Positions 45,874 to 54,366 of a stretch of DNA of 64,000 nucleotides are shown piece after piece. The notes below the pieces were generated by a model, which saw nothing but the letters and a program-made list of their open reading frames with translations, searched no databases and had not been told where the DNA came from. This stretch comes from an uncultured Eubacterium sp. (GTDB lineage: Bacteria; Bacillota; Clostridia; Lachnospirales; Lachnospiraceae), in the NCBI GenBank assembly GCA_934351445.1, contig CAKRIZ010000001.1, positions 266,880 through 330,879 of the forward strand, written 5' to 3'. The position numbers were made by a program, and so were the translations under genes. The first letter of the stretch is position 1. Each line of letters starts with the position of its first letter.

Positions 45874-47721
45874 CTATTGCCCCGCCTTCCTGCTCTGCAT
45901 CGCTGTCTCTGTCGGAGATCCGGTCTCAAGCACACGCTGCTGTTCCTCTGAAAAAGGTATGGCCGGTATCCGGATGGATACGGTCGTCCCCTCATCCAGC
46001 TCACTCTCGATCTCCAGTCCATATTCTTTGCCAAACAGGATCTGAATCCGGTTGTGTACATTGACAAGACCGACACCCGAGCCTTTCTTATGCACACGTT
46101 TCGTATCTGTGAGCAGGAAGCCTACCTCATCAGGCGGAATACCGATTCCATTGTCTGTCACGGAAAGTGTCAGGACATCTGCCTCCAGTGTTCCTGTCAC
46201 CGTAATCTCTCCGCAATCTTCCAGTTCCCGTACTCCGTAATTGATCGCATTTTCCAGAAGTGGCTGCAGCGACAGCTTCACGGTACAATACCCATAGAGC
46301 GATTCATCCACATCAAAGGATACCGAAAACTTGTTTTTATAGCGCGTCTTTTGGATATTCATATAGCTGCGTGCGTGCTGTAGCTCATCCCGCACACGGA
46401 TAACCGTATGCCCCTCCGACAGGCTGACACGAAACAATTTTGCCAGCTGGGAGATCATAAATGCCGCTTCCTCGTTTTTTCCGCCCTCTACCATCCACGT
46501 AATGGAATCCAGTGTATTGTACAGAAAGTGTGGGTTAATCTGGCTCTGCAGAGCCTCGAGCTCACGTTTCCGTTTCTCATTCTGTTCCCAGACGATCTCC
46601 TGCATGAGCAGCGCATTCTGCCGGTACGACTTTTGAATGGACTCACCCAGATGACGGATCTCCTGTGACCCGCCAACATAGATTTCCGATTCTTTTCCGG
46701 TCTCATACTCCGCAACCGAATGATCCAGCTTTCGGATCGGCCGCGAGATACGCAGCGCAACGACCCGGTTGACGATGACTAACATCATAATCATTAAAAG
46801 GATCAGAACGATACTGAACTGGCGCATATCGATCATTTTATGGGTAAAAATAGAATACGGTACGACACCGACCAGTTTCCATCCGGTATATCCAATCGTA
46901 TTTACGATAACCTTACGGTGTTTCCCCTCAAAATACTCCTCATAGACACCATCTTTTTCCTTTGCCACCGCAAGGTTATTCTCACCCGCAATTCCTTTGG
47001 AGATCTGGATCTGCTGCGGATGATAAATGATCTCCCCGTTGCTGTCACACAGATAAAAATACTGTTCACTTCCAAGCGTATTGATCTGCTTGATCATTCT
47101 GGAAATGCCGGAATAATCCATATCCACGAGCAAAACACCCGACTGCGAGTCAGCCCCGAACGTCAGATCTACGACCCGGCTCGAGGAGATGACCCAGTAA
47201 TAGCGCATGGTTCCATCATCAAACAGGTTCTGGATGTGCGGCGTTGAGAAATGGATATTCTCCATCTCTTCCATCGCATCCACAAACCACTGCTGATGCG
47301 TGACACTCACATCCGGTTTCTGCGTCACGACCGGCTCTGCCGCTATCAGGCTGCCCCCTCTGTCATAGAGCGCAATACTCCGCAGCTTGTCCTTATTTGC
47401 TTCATACAATAGCTGCATCTGCTCCTTGATCTGCATGGCATCAGAATCCATATCGCTTTCCTTGATCACGTTATAATAAGCGGTATCCGAGATCTGGCGC
47501 ATATTGACCAGATACTCATCCATGCTGTCTTTCGTCTGATCCATCAATTTCTGTGTGCTCTCGATGATCTCCTGTCTGGAAACCGAAGAAAACCGAACAT
47601 ACATGATCACGCCCATGCAGACTACAATCGAAACTGAGATCAGTGAAAATGCAATCATAAGCGATGTCTGGATATTTCCCGGTTTCCATTTTTTTAGCTG
47701 TTTGACAAATTTATCATTCAC
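45874..47721 (-). CDS. YesM-type sensor histidine kinase
   Basis: 615 residues. Helix 1 about 18-40, an extracellular Cache-like sensor (about 45-300), helix 2 about 305-325, HAMP (RISRPIRKLDHSVAEYE), His_kinase domain with LQSQINPHFLYNTLDSITWM (phospho-His in NPHFLYN) and HATPase N/G boxes (LQPLLENAINYG, DNGIGIP, GSGVGLVNVHNRIQ). Start is GTG at 47721, overlapping the regulator gene by 8 bp with GGAG 10 nt upstream. Confidence 0.93.
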   Translation of the reverse strand: MNDKFVKQLKKWKPGNIQTSLMIAFSLISVSIVVCMGVIMYVRFSSVSRQEIIESTQKLMDQTKDSMDEYLVNMRQISDTAYYNVIKESDMDSDAMQIKEQMQLLYEANKDKLRSIALYDRGGSLIAAEPVVTQKPDVSVTHQQWFVDAMEEMENIHFSTPHIQNLFDDGTMRYYWVISSSRVVDLTFGADSQSGVLLVDMDYSGISRMIKQINTLGSEQYFYLCDSNGEIIYHPQQIQISKGIAGENNLAVAKEKDGVYEEYFEGKHRKVIVNTIGYTGWKLVGVVPYSIFTHKMIDMRQFSIVLILLMIMMLVIVNRVVALRISRPIRKLDHSVAEYETGKESEIYVGGSQEIRHLGESIQKSYRQNALLMQEIVWEQNEKRKRELEALQSQINPHFLYNTLDSITWMVEGGKNEEAAFMISQLAKLFRVSLSEGHTVIRVRDELQHARSYMNIQKTRYKNKFSVSFDVDESLYGYCTVKLSLQPLLENAINYGVRELEDCGEITVTGTLEADVLTLSVTDNGIGIPPDEVGFLLTDTKRVHKKGSGVGLVNVHNRIQILFGKEYGLEIESELDEGTTVSIRIPAIPFSEEQQRVLETGSPTETAMQSRKAGQ

Positions 47722-49321
47722 CCTTTACATACTCCGATCTGTATTTCGACGGCGAGATGCCGAACTGCCTTTTAAACACATAGCTGAAATAATTTGGATC
47801 CGAATAACCGACACTTTTTGCTATCATATAACTCTTCTCCGTGGTCTCTATGAGGAGCCTTGCAGCCTTCTCCATCCGGTATTCTGTCAGATAACCGATA
47901 AAAGAATTACCGGTATCCTTTTTGAATACGCTCGAAAAATAAGAGTTGGATATGCCGAGTGTCTCACAGATATCATCCAGTGACAATCCTTCGTCCTGAT
48001 AATGGTTGTGCACATATTCCTTTGCCCTGCGGATCAGTGACTGTGTCGAACTGTCCCGCACACTCTGTATACTCTCATGCAGCCGCAGGCAATGGTCGCG
48101 GAGCCATTGCTTTAGGACATCCTTTTCCATATTGATCAGCCTTGGATATTCCCCCATGATCGCGGCAGAGTCTTCGTCCAATGCCAGATCATTGTTCACC
48201 GCAAACCGGTACAGCGCGCTGATCAGCTCCATCAATGCGATCTGATGCTCCTGCAGGGATCTGGAACGCACATAGATCTTGTCCAGATAAGCCTCTATCG
48301 CCTCCATGATCTCTGTCTCTGACCCGAGACTGATCATTTTCAGCAGTTCGGACAATTCGCTGTCGCTGTCTGCAGCCTGAAGCTCCCGTTTCTGCGGAAT
48401 GATCTCACGGATATTGATCGCGCGCGTTCCCCCGTACAACACGCGGTAAGACACGGCTTCCTTCGCACTGCTGTATGACTGCGGCAGGTCAGTCATATGC
48501 TGGCAGACCTGTCCCACGCCAACCGTCACTACCGCCCGTATCATCCGGTGCATATATTTACAGAATCGATCGCACTCATCTGTCAGCTCAGGGAGCGCAT
48601 TTTCATCCTTCAATTGTACGATCATCACGGTATTATCCAGATAGGTAAAGCTCTTTGCCGCCCATTTGACTGCCAGCTGCTCCCTCGCCTGCTTGTCGAC
48701 CGATGCCACCAGCAGCCGCTCATCCATATCCTGTGGTGCATTTGTTTTTGATACATGTATGACCAGACAGCAAAACAGCGGTCCTTCCACTGAGATCTGG
48801 TAATTGTCCAGATATTTATACAGCTCATCTTCAGGAATCCTGCCTTCGATCAGCATCGAGTAGAAGTTGGCCTGCATCTGTGGGAGTGAATGCATATAAT
48901 AGTCCTGCAGTACAGCCACATTTTTCTTTTCACTGATCGCCTGATCCATCTTTACCTTTAATTTTGCAAACACGCTTTCCAGTTCGCTCGCATTGGAAGG
49001 CTTCAAAATATATTCCTCGATCTCCAGATGCACAGCCTCTTTGGCATATTCAAATTCATCAAAACCCGTAAATAACAGCACATGGGTTGCAGGGTATCTT
49101 TGACGGATGCAGCTGCACAACTCCAGACCATCCATATAGGGCATCCGGATATCTGTCATCACGACATCCGGCTGCGATTCCTCGATCATCTCCAGCGCCT
49201 TCACCCCATTATTCGCATGTCCGATCACTGAAAATCCCAGTTCCTCCCACGGTACCTTATGCATAATTACCTGAATAACTTCTTCCTCATCATCTACAAG
49301 GAGCAATGTATACTGACTCAT
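47714..49321 (-). CDS. YesN-type response regulator (REC plus AraC HTH)
   Basis: About 535 residues from ATG 49321 (GGAG 6 nt upstream; the TTG at 49333 overlaps that site). REC domain LLLVDDEEEVIQV, phospho-acceptor in VVMTDIRMPYMDG, switch Lys in YILKPSNA. A middle region of about 270 residues resembles a degenerate GGDEF-like linker seen in YesN proteins. The C-terminus is an AraC DNA-binding domain (LSLDDICETLGISNSYFSSVFKKDTGNSFIGYLTEYRMEKAARLL, VGYSDPNYFSYVFKRQFG). Expected to activate the adjacent mglBAC operon. Confidence 0.93.
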   Translation of the reverse strand: MSQYTLLLVDDEEEVIQVIMHKVPWEELGFSVIGHANNGVKALEMIEESQPDVVMTDIRMPYMDGLELCSCIRQRYPATHVLLFTGFDEFEYAKEAVHLEIEEYILKPSNASELESVFAKLKVKMDQAISEKKNVAVLQDYYMHSLPQMQANFYSMLIEGRIPEDELYKYLDNYQISVEGPLFCCLVIHVSKTNAPQDMDERLLVASVDKQAREQLAVKWAAKSFTYLDNTVMIVQLKDENALPELTDECDRFCKYMHRMIRAVVTVGVGQVCQHMTDLPQSYSSAKEAVSYRVLYGGTRAINIREIIPQKRELQAADSDSELSELLKMISLGSETEIMEAIEAYLDKIYVRSRSLQEHQIALMELISALYRFAVNNDLALDEDSAAIMGEYPRLINMEKDVLKQWLRDHCLRLHESIQSVRDSSTQSLIRRAKEYVHNHYQDEGLSLDDICETLGISNSYFSSVFKKDTGNSFIGYLTEYRMEKAARLLIETTEKSYMIAKSVGYSDPNYFSYVFKRQFGISPSKYRSEYVKGE

Positions 49322-49362
49322 GTTTTTCTCCAATTTTATCTTTTACGCAAGTGCATATGCCC

Positions 49363-49391
49363 ACTATACCACAAAAAGAGCGCCAGACCAA
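49363..49391 (-). promoter_or_regulatory. Promoter of the sensor operon, overlapping the mglC terminator
   Basis: Minus strand TATAGT (49363-49368) with a weak TTGGTC (49386-49391) 17 bp upstream, inside the terminator stem. Confidence 0.45.
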
Positions 49392-49414
49392 GAACCAGCC
49401 TGACACTCTTTTCA
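49371..49414 (-). terminator. Terminator of mglBAC
   Basis: Minus strand AAAGAGTGTCAGGCTGG / TCTGGCGCTCTTTTT stem-loop, 25 nt after the mglC stop. Confidence 0.8.
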
Positions 49415-49438
49415 AAAAATCAGTAAATCATTGAGTTA

Positions 49439-51091
49439 TTACTTCTTCTGTACGTATTTCAGGCAGTCAAGTGTTACTGCTACGAGAATGATGATACCTG
49501 AGAATACGAACTGAAGGTTTGTATCGATACCAAGAATGGTCAGAGAGTAAGTCAATGCTGTAAAGATAAATACACCAGTTACAACACCGGAGATCTTACC
49601 GATACCACCGGTAAATGACACACCACCGACTACGCAGGCTGCAATTGCATCCATATCCCAGCCCTGTCCATAAGCTGCTGATCCGGAACCAACCATACGG
49701 ATACACTCAAGCCATGTACCGAATCCATATAATACACCGGCCATCACGAAAGCACCCAGTGTAATCGCGAATACGGAGATACCTGATACTGCTGCTGCCT
49801 CGGGATTTCCACCTACTGCATACAGACTCTTACCAAAAGTCGTCTTATTCCAGATAAACCATACAATGATGATCGCTGCCAGTGCCCAGAGAATAATGGT
49901 GGGGAATCCATTCACCTTCGGGATGATCATGCCAGGGATCGTCGGTTCAATCGCACCGAAAGACACACCCTTTGTCGCATAAGTTACCAGACCAAAGATG
50001 ATCAGCATGTTCGCCATCGTTGAAATGAACGGATGCATCTTGAACTTCGCGGTAAAGAAACCTGCAATACTCGTAAAGAACGTACAGAAAATAATACATA
50101 CTACCAGCGCGAGCAATACTCTACCCAGTACCGGGATTCCTGTAAAGTCAAAGACATGTCCGAATACACCACCGGTATTCACGCCCTGGTGCATGATGAT
50201 CGTCGCGGTCGTCATACCCATACCAACCATACGTCCAACAGACAGATCTGTACCTGCAAGGAGGATCAGGGCAGCGACACCAAGTGCAAGGAACATTCTG
50301 GGGGATGCCTGCTGTAAAATATTTAATATGTTATTATATGTAAGAAGGGGGGTACCTTTCTTAATCGGGGTGATGATACACAATGCAATGAAGATCAACA
50401 GGATTGCAATGTACAGTCCGTTCTGCAGGAGGAAAGAACGGCGGTTGAATGTATATTTATAATTCTCCCACTTCTGCGCTCTTGACTCCATGAACGTAAA
50501 CTTTGATAAACGCAGCATATCAATCAGATGATATTTATGACGGAAAGCCTCATGCTTTCTGTCCTTGATCTCCTGATTTTCCTTTTCCAGCTCCAGCTTT
50601 GCATTCGAGAGACGGTTCTTATATACATAATTCTCATCCTTGATCTCGCGCTGCTCGGAGAGTGAAGAGAGGATCTCCTTGTGCTGCTTCTCCAGATCTG
50701 CGACCTTTGTCTTGTAAGCAGCCTGTGCCTGCGCCTTCTGTGCTTCACAGCTCTCTACGACATATTTGTAGTAATCGTTATCAAAATGAGCCTTCAGATA
50801 AGCCTCAGCCTCATCAATCAGCTTCTTTATCTCATCTTTATTCTTGTCCTCGATCTTTTTGGCTGCATCAAGGTCTTTACCGATCTGTGCAATTTTTGCC
50901 TCTTTCTCCGCCTTTGTCAATGCGCGGTCTCTCTTAATTGCATCGATCTTATTTTCGTATGCGATGACCTTCGCGGTACCATTCTCACGTAAGGCATCAA
51001 TTTTTTCCTGTATTCCTCCGACATAATCGTCGATGGGCTGACGCAAAGCAAGTTCCTGCTCAGCCGTAAGAATTTTATTGTTATTAGCCAT
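49439..51091 (-). CDS. mglC: Galactose ABC permease MglC with long N-terminal coiled coil
   Basis: 550 residues, versus about 336 for E. coli MglC. Residues 1-220 are a highly charged, A/K/E-rich, heptad-like helical region (KAEKEAKIAQIGKDLDAAKK, AYKTKVADLEKQHKEILSS, AKLELEKENQEIKDRKHE) with no membrane segment. The rest (from about 222) is a BPD_transp_2 permease with about 8-10 helices: LAGTDLSVGRMVGMGM, FISTMANMLIIFGL, YAVGGNPEAAAVSGI, ACVVGGVSFTGGIGKISGVVTG. Start ATG 51091 with AAGGGAG upstream. The extension should lie in the cytosol, near the MglA ATPase. Confidence 0.93.
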   Translation of the reverse strand: MANNNKILTAEQELALRQPIDDYVGGIQEKIDALRENGTAKVIAYENKIDAIKRDRALTKAEKEAKIAQIGKDLDAAKKIEDKNKDEIKKLIDEAEAYLKAHFDNDYYKYVVESCEAQKAQAQAAYKTKVADLEKQHKEILSSLSEQREIKDENYVYKNRLSNAKLELEKENQEIKDRKHEAFRHKYHLIDMLRLSKFTFMESRAQKWENYKYTFNRRSFLLQNGLYIAILLIFIALCIITPIKKGTPLLTYNNILNILQQASPRMFLALGVAALILLAGTDLSVGRMVGMGMTTATIIMHQGVNTGGVFGHVFDFTGIPVLGRVLLALVVCIIFCTFFTSIAGFFTAKFKMHPFISTMANMLIIFGLVTYATKGVSFGAIEPTIPGMIIPKVNGFPTIILWALAAIIIVWFIWNKTTFGKSLYAVGGNPEAAAVSGISVFAITLGAFVMAGVLYGFGTWLECIRMVGSGSAAYGQGWDMDAIAACVVGGVSFTGGIGKISGVVTGVFIFTALTYSLTILGIDTNLQFVFSGIIILVAVTLDCLKYVQKK

Positions 51092-51109
51092 GTCTGTATT
51101 CTCCCTTTT

Positions 51110-52618
51110 TTATAGGTATTTTGCGCTGAGTCTTAAAAGCTCTTCCTGATTGGTTTCTTTCGTGTTCACGATTCCTGAAAGATGTCCGTTGGACATAACA
51201 CCAATACGGTTTGTAATACCAAGAATCTCCGGCATCTCGGAAGATACAACGATGATCGTCTTTCCTTCCTTCGCCATCTTAATAATCAACTCGTAGATTT
51301 CATACTTTGCACCAACATCGATTCCTCGTGTCGGCTCATCCATCATAAATACCTGCGGTTCACGCTCAAGCCACTTACCGAAAATCACCTTCTGCTGATT
51401 ACCACCGGAAAGGCTCGTGATCATATCATCGGGACCCATACATTTTGTATGCATGATCTTGATCTCTTTGGCAGTCGCATTCACCATCTTTGTATCGGAA
51501 AGTGACAGTCCGCTCTTATAGGCATCAATATTGGCAATCGTTGTGTTGAATGTCAGATCACTCTTTAAGAATAATCCGTTTGCTTTACGTTCCTCCGTGA
51601 TCATCGCAAAGCCATAATCCATGGCTTCCTTTGCACTGGTGAAGTTCATCAGCTGACCGTTCAGATATACACGGCCTGATGCTCTGGTACGCACACCGAA
51701 AATCGTCTCCAGCAGCTCTGTACGTCCTGCACCGACCAATCCGTACAAGCCAAAGATCTCTCCTTTACGCACGTCAAAGGAAATATCCTGCAGATGGGGC
51801 TCATATTTGGTAGACAGATGCTGTACAGAGAATACAACATCTCCCGGTGTATTATCCACCGGCGGGAACCGGTTCTCTAATACACGTCCAACCATCGCTG
51901 CGATCAGCTCGTTCATATTGGTGTCCTTGGCATCCTTTGTCATCACAAGGTTACCATCACGCAGCACGGAGATCTGATCACAGATCTCAAAGATCTCATC
52001 CATTTTATGGGAAATGTAAATGAGGGAGATGCCCTGTGACTTCAACATCCGCATCATTTCAAAAAGTTTGTCTACTTCCTGAACAGTCAGGGAGGATGTC
52101 GGCTCATCCAGAACAATTACCTTGGAATTATAAGAAATCGCCTTGGCAATCTCGCACATCTGTCTCTGGGAAACGGACATTTTTCTCATCGGCTGTTCCA
52201 GATTGACAGTCATACCCAGCTTACGGAACAGCTCGGATGCTTCCCTTTTCATTCTTCCCTCATCGACAACGCCCATCGCATTGCGCGGGTAACGTCCAAG
52301 GAATAAATTGTCCACTACATTTCTCTCCAGACACTGGTTTAACTCCTGATGCACCATTGCAATTCCGTTTTCAAGGGCATCTTTCGGTCCGGAAAAGCTC
52401 ACTTCTTTTCCATCAAGATAGATCGTTCCTTCATCTTTCTGATAGGTGCCAAAGAGGCATTTCATCATCGTCGACTTACCGGCGCCGTTTTCTCCCATCA
52501 GACCCATAACCGTGCCTTCCTTCACATCCAGGTTGATGTGATCGAGCACCCGGTTACGTCCGAAGGATTTACACATACCGCGTATGGATAAGACGATGTT
52601 ATCTTTCTTATCTTCCAT
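51110..52618 (-). CDS. mglA: Galactose/methylgalactoside ABC ATPase MglA
   Basis: About 502 residues from ATG 52618 (GGAG 8 nt upstream; the ATG at 52636 lacks a site). Two ABC domains in tandem as in all sugar importers of this class. First half: GENGAGKST, MSVSQRQMCEIAKA, VIVLDEPTSSL. Second half: GLVGAGRTELLETIFG with a degenerate Walker A, LSGGNQQKVIFGKWL, VFMMDEPTRGIDVGAK. Partner of MglC. Confidence 0.96.
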   Translation of the reverse strand: MEDKKDNIVLSIRGMCKSFGRNRVLDHINLDVKEGTVMGLMGENGAGKSTMMKCLFGTYQKDEGTIYLDGKEVSFSGPKDALENGIAMVHQELNQCLERNVVDNLFLGRYPRNAMGVVDEGRMKREASELFRKLGMTVNLEQPMRKMSVSQRQMCEIAKAISYNSKVIVLDEPTSSLTVQEVDKLFEMMRMLKSQGISLIYISHKMDEIFEICDQISVLRDGNLVMTKDAKDTNMNELIAAMVGRVLENRFPPVDNTPGDVVFSVQHLSTKYEPHLQDISFDVRKGEIFGLYGLVGAGRTELLETIFGVRTRASGRVYLNGQLMNFTSAKEAMDYGFAMITEERKANGLFLKSDLTFNTTIANIDAYKSGLSLSDTKMVNATAKEIKIMHTKCMGPDDMITSLSGGNQQKVIFGKWLEREPQVFMMDEPTRGIDVGAKYEIYELIIKMAKEGKTIIVVSSEMPEILGITNRIGVMSNGHLSGIVNTKETNQEELLRLSAKYL

Positions 52619-52700
52619 TGCTCTTACTCCTGTCATATTCTATCGATCTGGTTTGCATTACGTCAGACCTGTCCAAACGGAATGCATTATCCCCTATAAC

Positions 52701-52737
52701 AAAAAGTTTAGGGAGAATTTCTTCTCCCTAAACGGTT
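52701..52737 (-). terminator. Attenuating terminator between mglB and mglA
   Basis: Minus strand GTTTAGGGAGAA / TTCTCCCTAAAC with 5-nt loop followed by TTTTTGTT. It would give an excess of mglB mRNA over mglAC. Confidence 0.88.
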
Positions 52738-52753
52738 TAAATCCTATCGGTTT

Positions 52754-54100
52754 TTACTGATTAAGGATAGCTGTGTATGAAGCTGCATTATCTGTCTTAA
52801 CCATGTTGATTGCGAATGCATCGTACTGATCAGGATTTCCTAAACGGTTTGTGATGTTAGACTCTGTCTGTCCGTCACCACCGATGTACTCAACATCAAG
52901 GTTCATCAGGTCATCATACTTCTGCAGAAGCGGCTGATAGGTAGAGCTTAAGAAGTTATCAGAAGCATTGTAGATATTCAGCCATACCTTCTTGGTTGCA
53001 TGGGCAGCTTCGTCAAGCTGGTTAGAAACCGGTGCATATGTTACGGTAGAATCTGTGAAATCCTGATAGTTGTCAGCCGTAACTGCTACGTTCAATGCGT
53101 AGTAAGAACGGTTGTCTGCATCGTATCTGTATACGTCATCGCTCAGTACGTTGCCTGCATCATCTGCAGTTCCGATACCGGTATCAACATCTACACCATC
53201 TAATGCGTTACGAAGTACACGGAGTGTCAGGTAAGCCTGTACATCAGCATGCTGGCTGATGGTTCCGCCGTATCCGTCTGCGATTGCTGCAACCGCATCA
53301 CTGTTTGCATCATATCCGAAGGTAGGTACCTTGTTATCCTTTGACCATGCGTTGAACATTGACATTCCCATACCATCATTGTTAGATGCGATGACATCAA
53401 TCTGATCACCGAATGAAGAAGACCATGTTCCGATTGCGTTACCAGCGGTAGCAGCATCCCATGTTGCACCTGCTGAGTTCTTCATCTCCTGGGAAGCGAG
53501 CTCACGAACGATATAATCTTTTCCGTTCACTGTGATCTTGCCATCCTGTACTGCTGTAGCAGATCCGTCTGTATTGGTTCCTACAGGATCGCTGGCTACT
53601 TCACCGTTATTCTCAACGGCTGTACCGAGTGCCTTACGGACACCTCTGGTACGTGCGATGGAATCATTGTGTCCGATATCACCGATTGCCAGTACATATC
53701 CGATGATTCCGTCACCGTTACGGTCGATAGAATCGATGTTAGCCTCGATGTAATCCTTTACCATGGTTCCCTGCAGCTCAGCACCCTGATTTGCATCGAA
53801 ACCTACATAATAGGTATCTTTGTTGAAGTTCAATGCTGCACTGTCCAGTTCTCCAGTAGAGCTGTTGGACGGCTGACGGTTAAACCATACTAACGGCTTG
53901 TCCTTATTTGCTGTGCTGCCTGATTCTGTGGCGTCTGCGCTGTCATCTGCAGCGTCTGCTGCACTGTCATCTGTAGTAGCGCTGTCATCTGTGGTGGCAT
54001 CCTGATTGCCCTGGTCTGCCGAATCAGCATTTGATCCGCATGCTACTGCTGACATAGCCATTGCTGCTGCCAGTGTCAAAACAACGATTTTCTTTTTCAT
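52754..54100 (-). CDS. mglB: Circularly permuted galactose-binding lipoprotein MglB
   Basis: 448 residues. Lipobox AVAC (Cys21), an acidic/Thr/Ser linker (22-66), then the fold begins at PLVWFNRQPS (69-78), which corresponds to E. coli GBP VPVVFFNKEPS near residue 91, the middle of the canonical protein. It continues YYVGFDANQGAELQG, EF-like calcium loop DRNGDGIIG (126-134), IGHNDSIAR (142-150), ASNNDGM (238-244), FGYDAN (261-266). After a linker, the canonical first strand and ligand loop VWLNIYNASDNF (372-383) and the second region YDAFAINMVKTD (426-437) come last, and the protein ends at SYTAILNQ. All contact residues are kept. It has its own terminator. Confidence 0.93.
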   Translation of the reverse strand: MKKKIVVLTLAAAMAMSAVACGSNADSADQGNQDATTDDSATTDDSAADAADDSADATESGSTANKDKPLVWFNRQPSNSSTGELDSAALNFNKDTYYVGFDANQGAELQGTMVKDYIEANIDSIDRNGDGIIGYVLAIGDIGHNDSIARTRGVRKALGTAVENNGEVASDPVGTNTDGSATAVQDGKITVNGKDYIVRELASQEMKNSAGATWDAATAGNAIGTWSSSFGDQIDVIASNNDGMGMSMFNAWSKDNKVPTFGYDANSDAVAAIADGYGGTISQHADVQAYLTLRVLRNALDGVDVDTGIGTADDAGNVLSDDVYRYDADNRSYYALNVAVTADNYQDFTDSTVTYAPVSNQLDEAAHATKKVWLNIYNASDNFLSSTYQPLLQKYDDLMNLDVEYIGGDGQTESNITNRLGNPDQYDAFAINMVKTDNAASYTAILNQ

Positions 54101-54137
54101 TTCATGTTTCCTCCCTTTGTTGTTTGTTGATATTGAC

Positions 54138-54172
54138 AGTATATCTGTTTTCCCGTTTGTATTCTATAGAAT
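54138..54172 (-). promoter_or_regulatory. Probable activated promoter of mglB
   Basis: Minus strand TATACT (54138-54143) with a poor -35 (TAGAAT) 17 bp upstream. The -35 is part of the dyad ATTCTATAGAAT (54161-54172). A weak -35 and a dyad fit an activator such as the adjacent YesN protein. Confidence 0.45.
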
Positions 54173-54366
54173 ATTTTTTGATGAACATTAAAAATTTTTT
54201 ACATTTTTCCGTCATTCACTCTAATATCTACAAAATTTTTATATGGTTTTTGTTCATATTTACATATAGATCTGCGACAAAATTCCCAAAGTCCTTGTAA
54301 CCGTCGACACATATATGCTATACTTTTGTCAGATATACTACACTATATAAATAAGAATGGATAACG

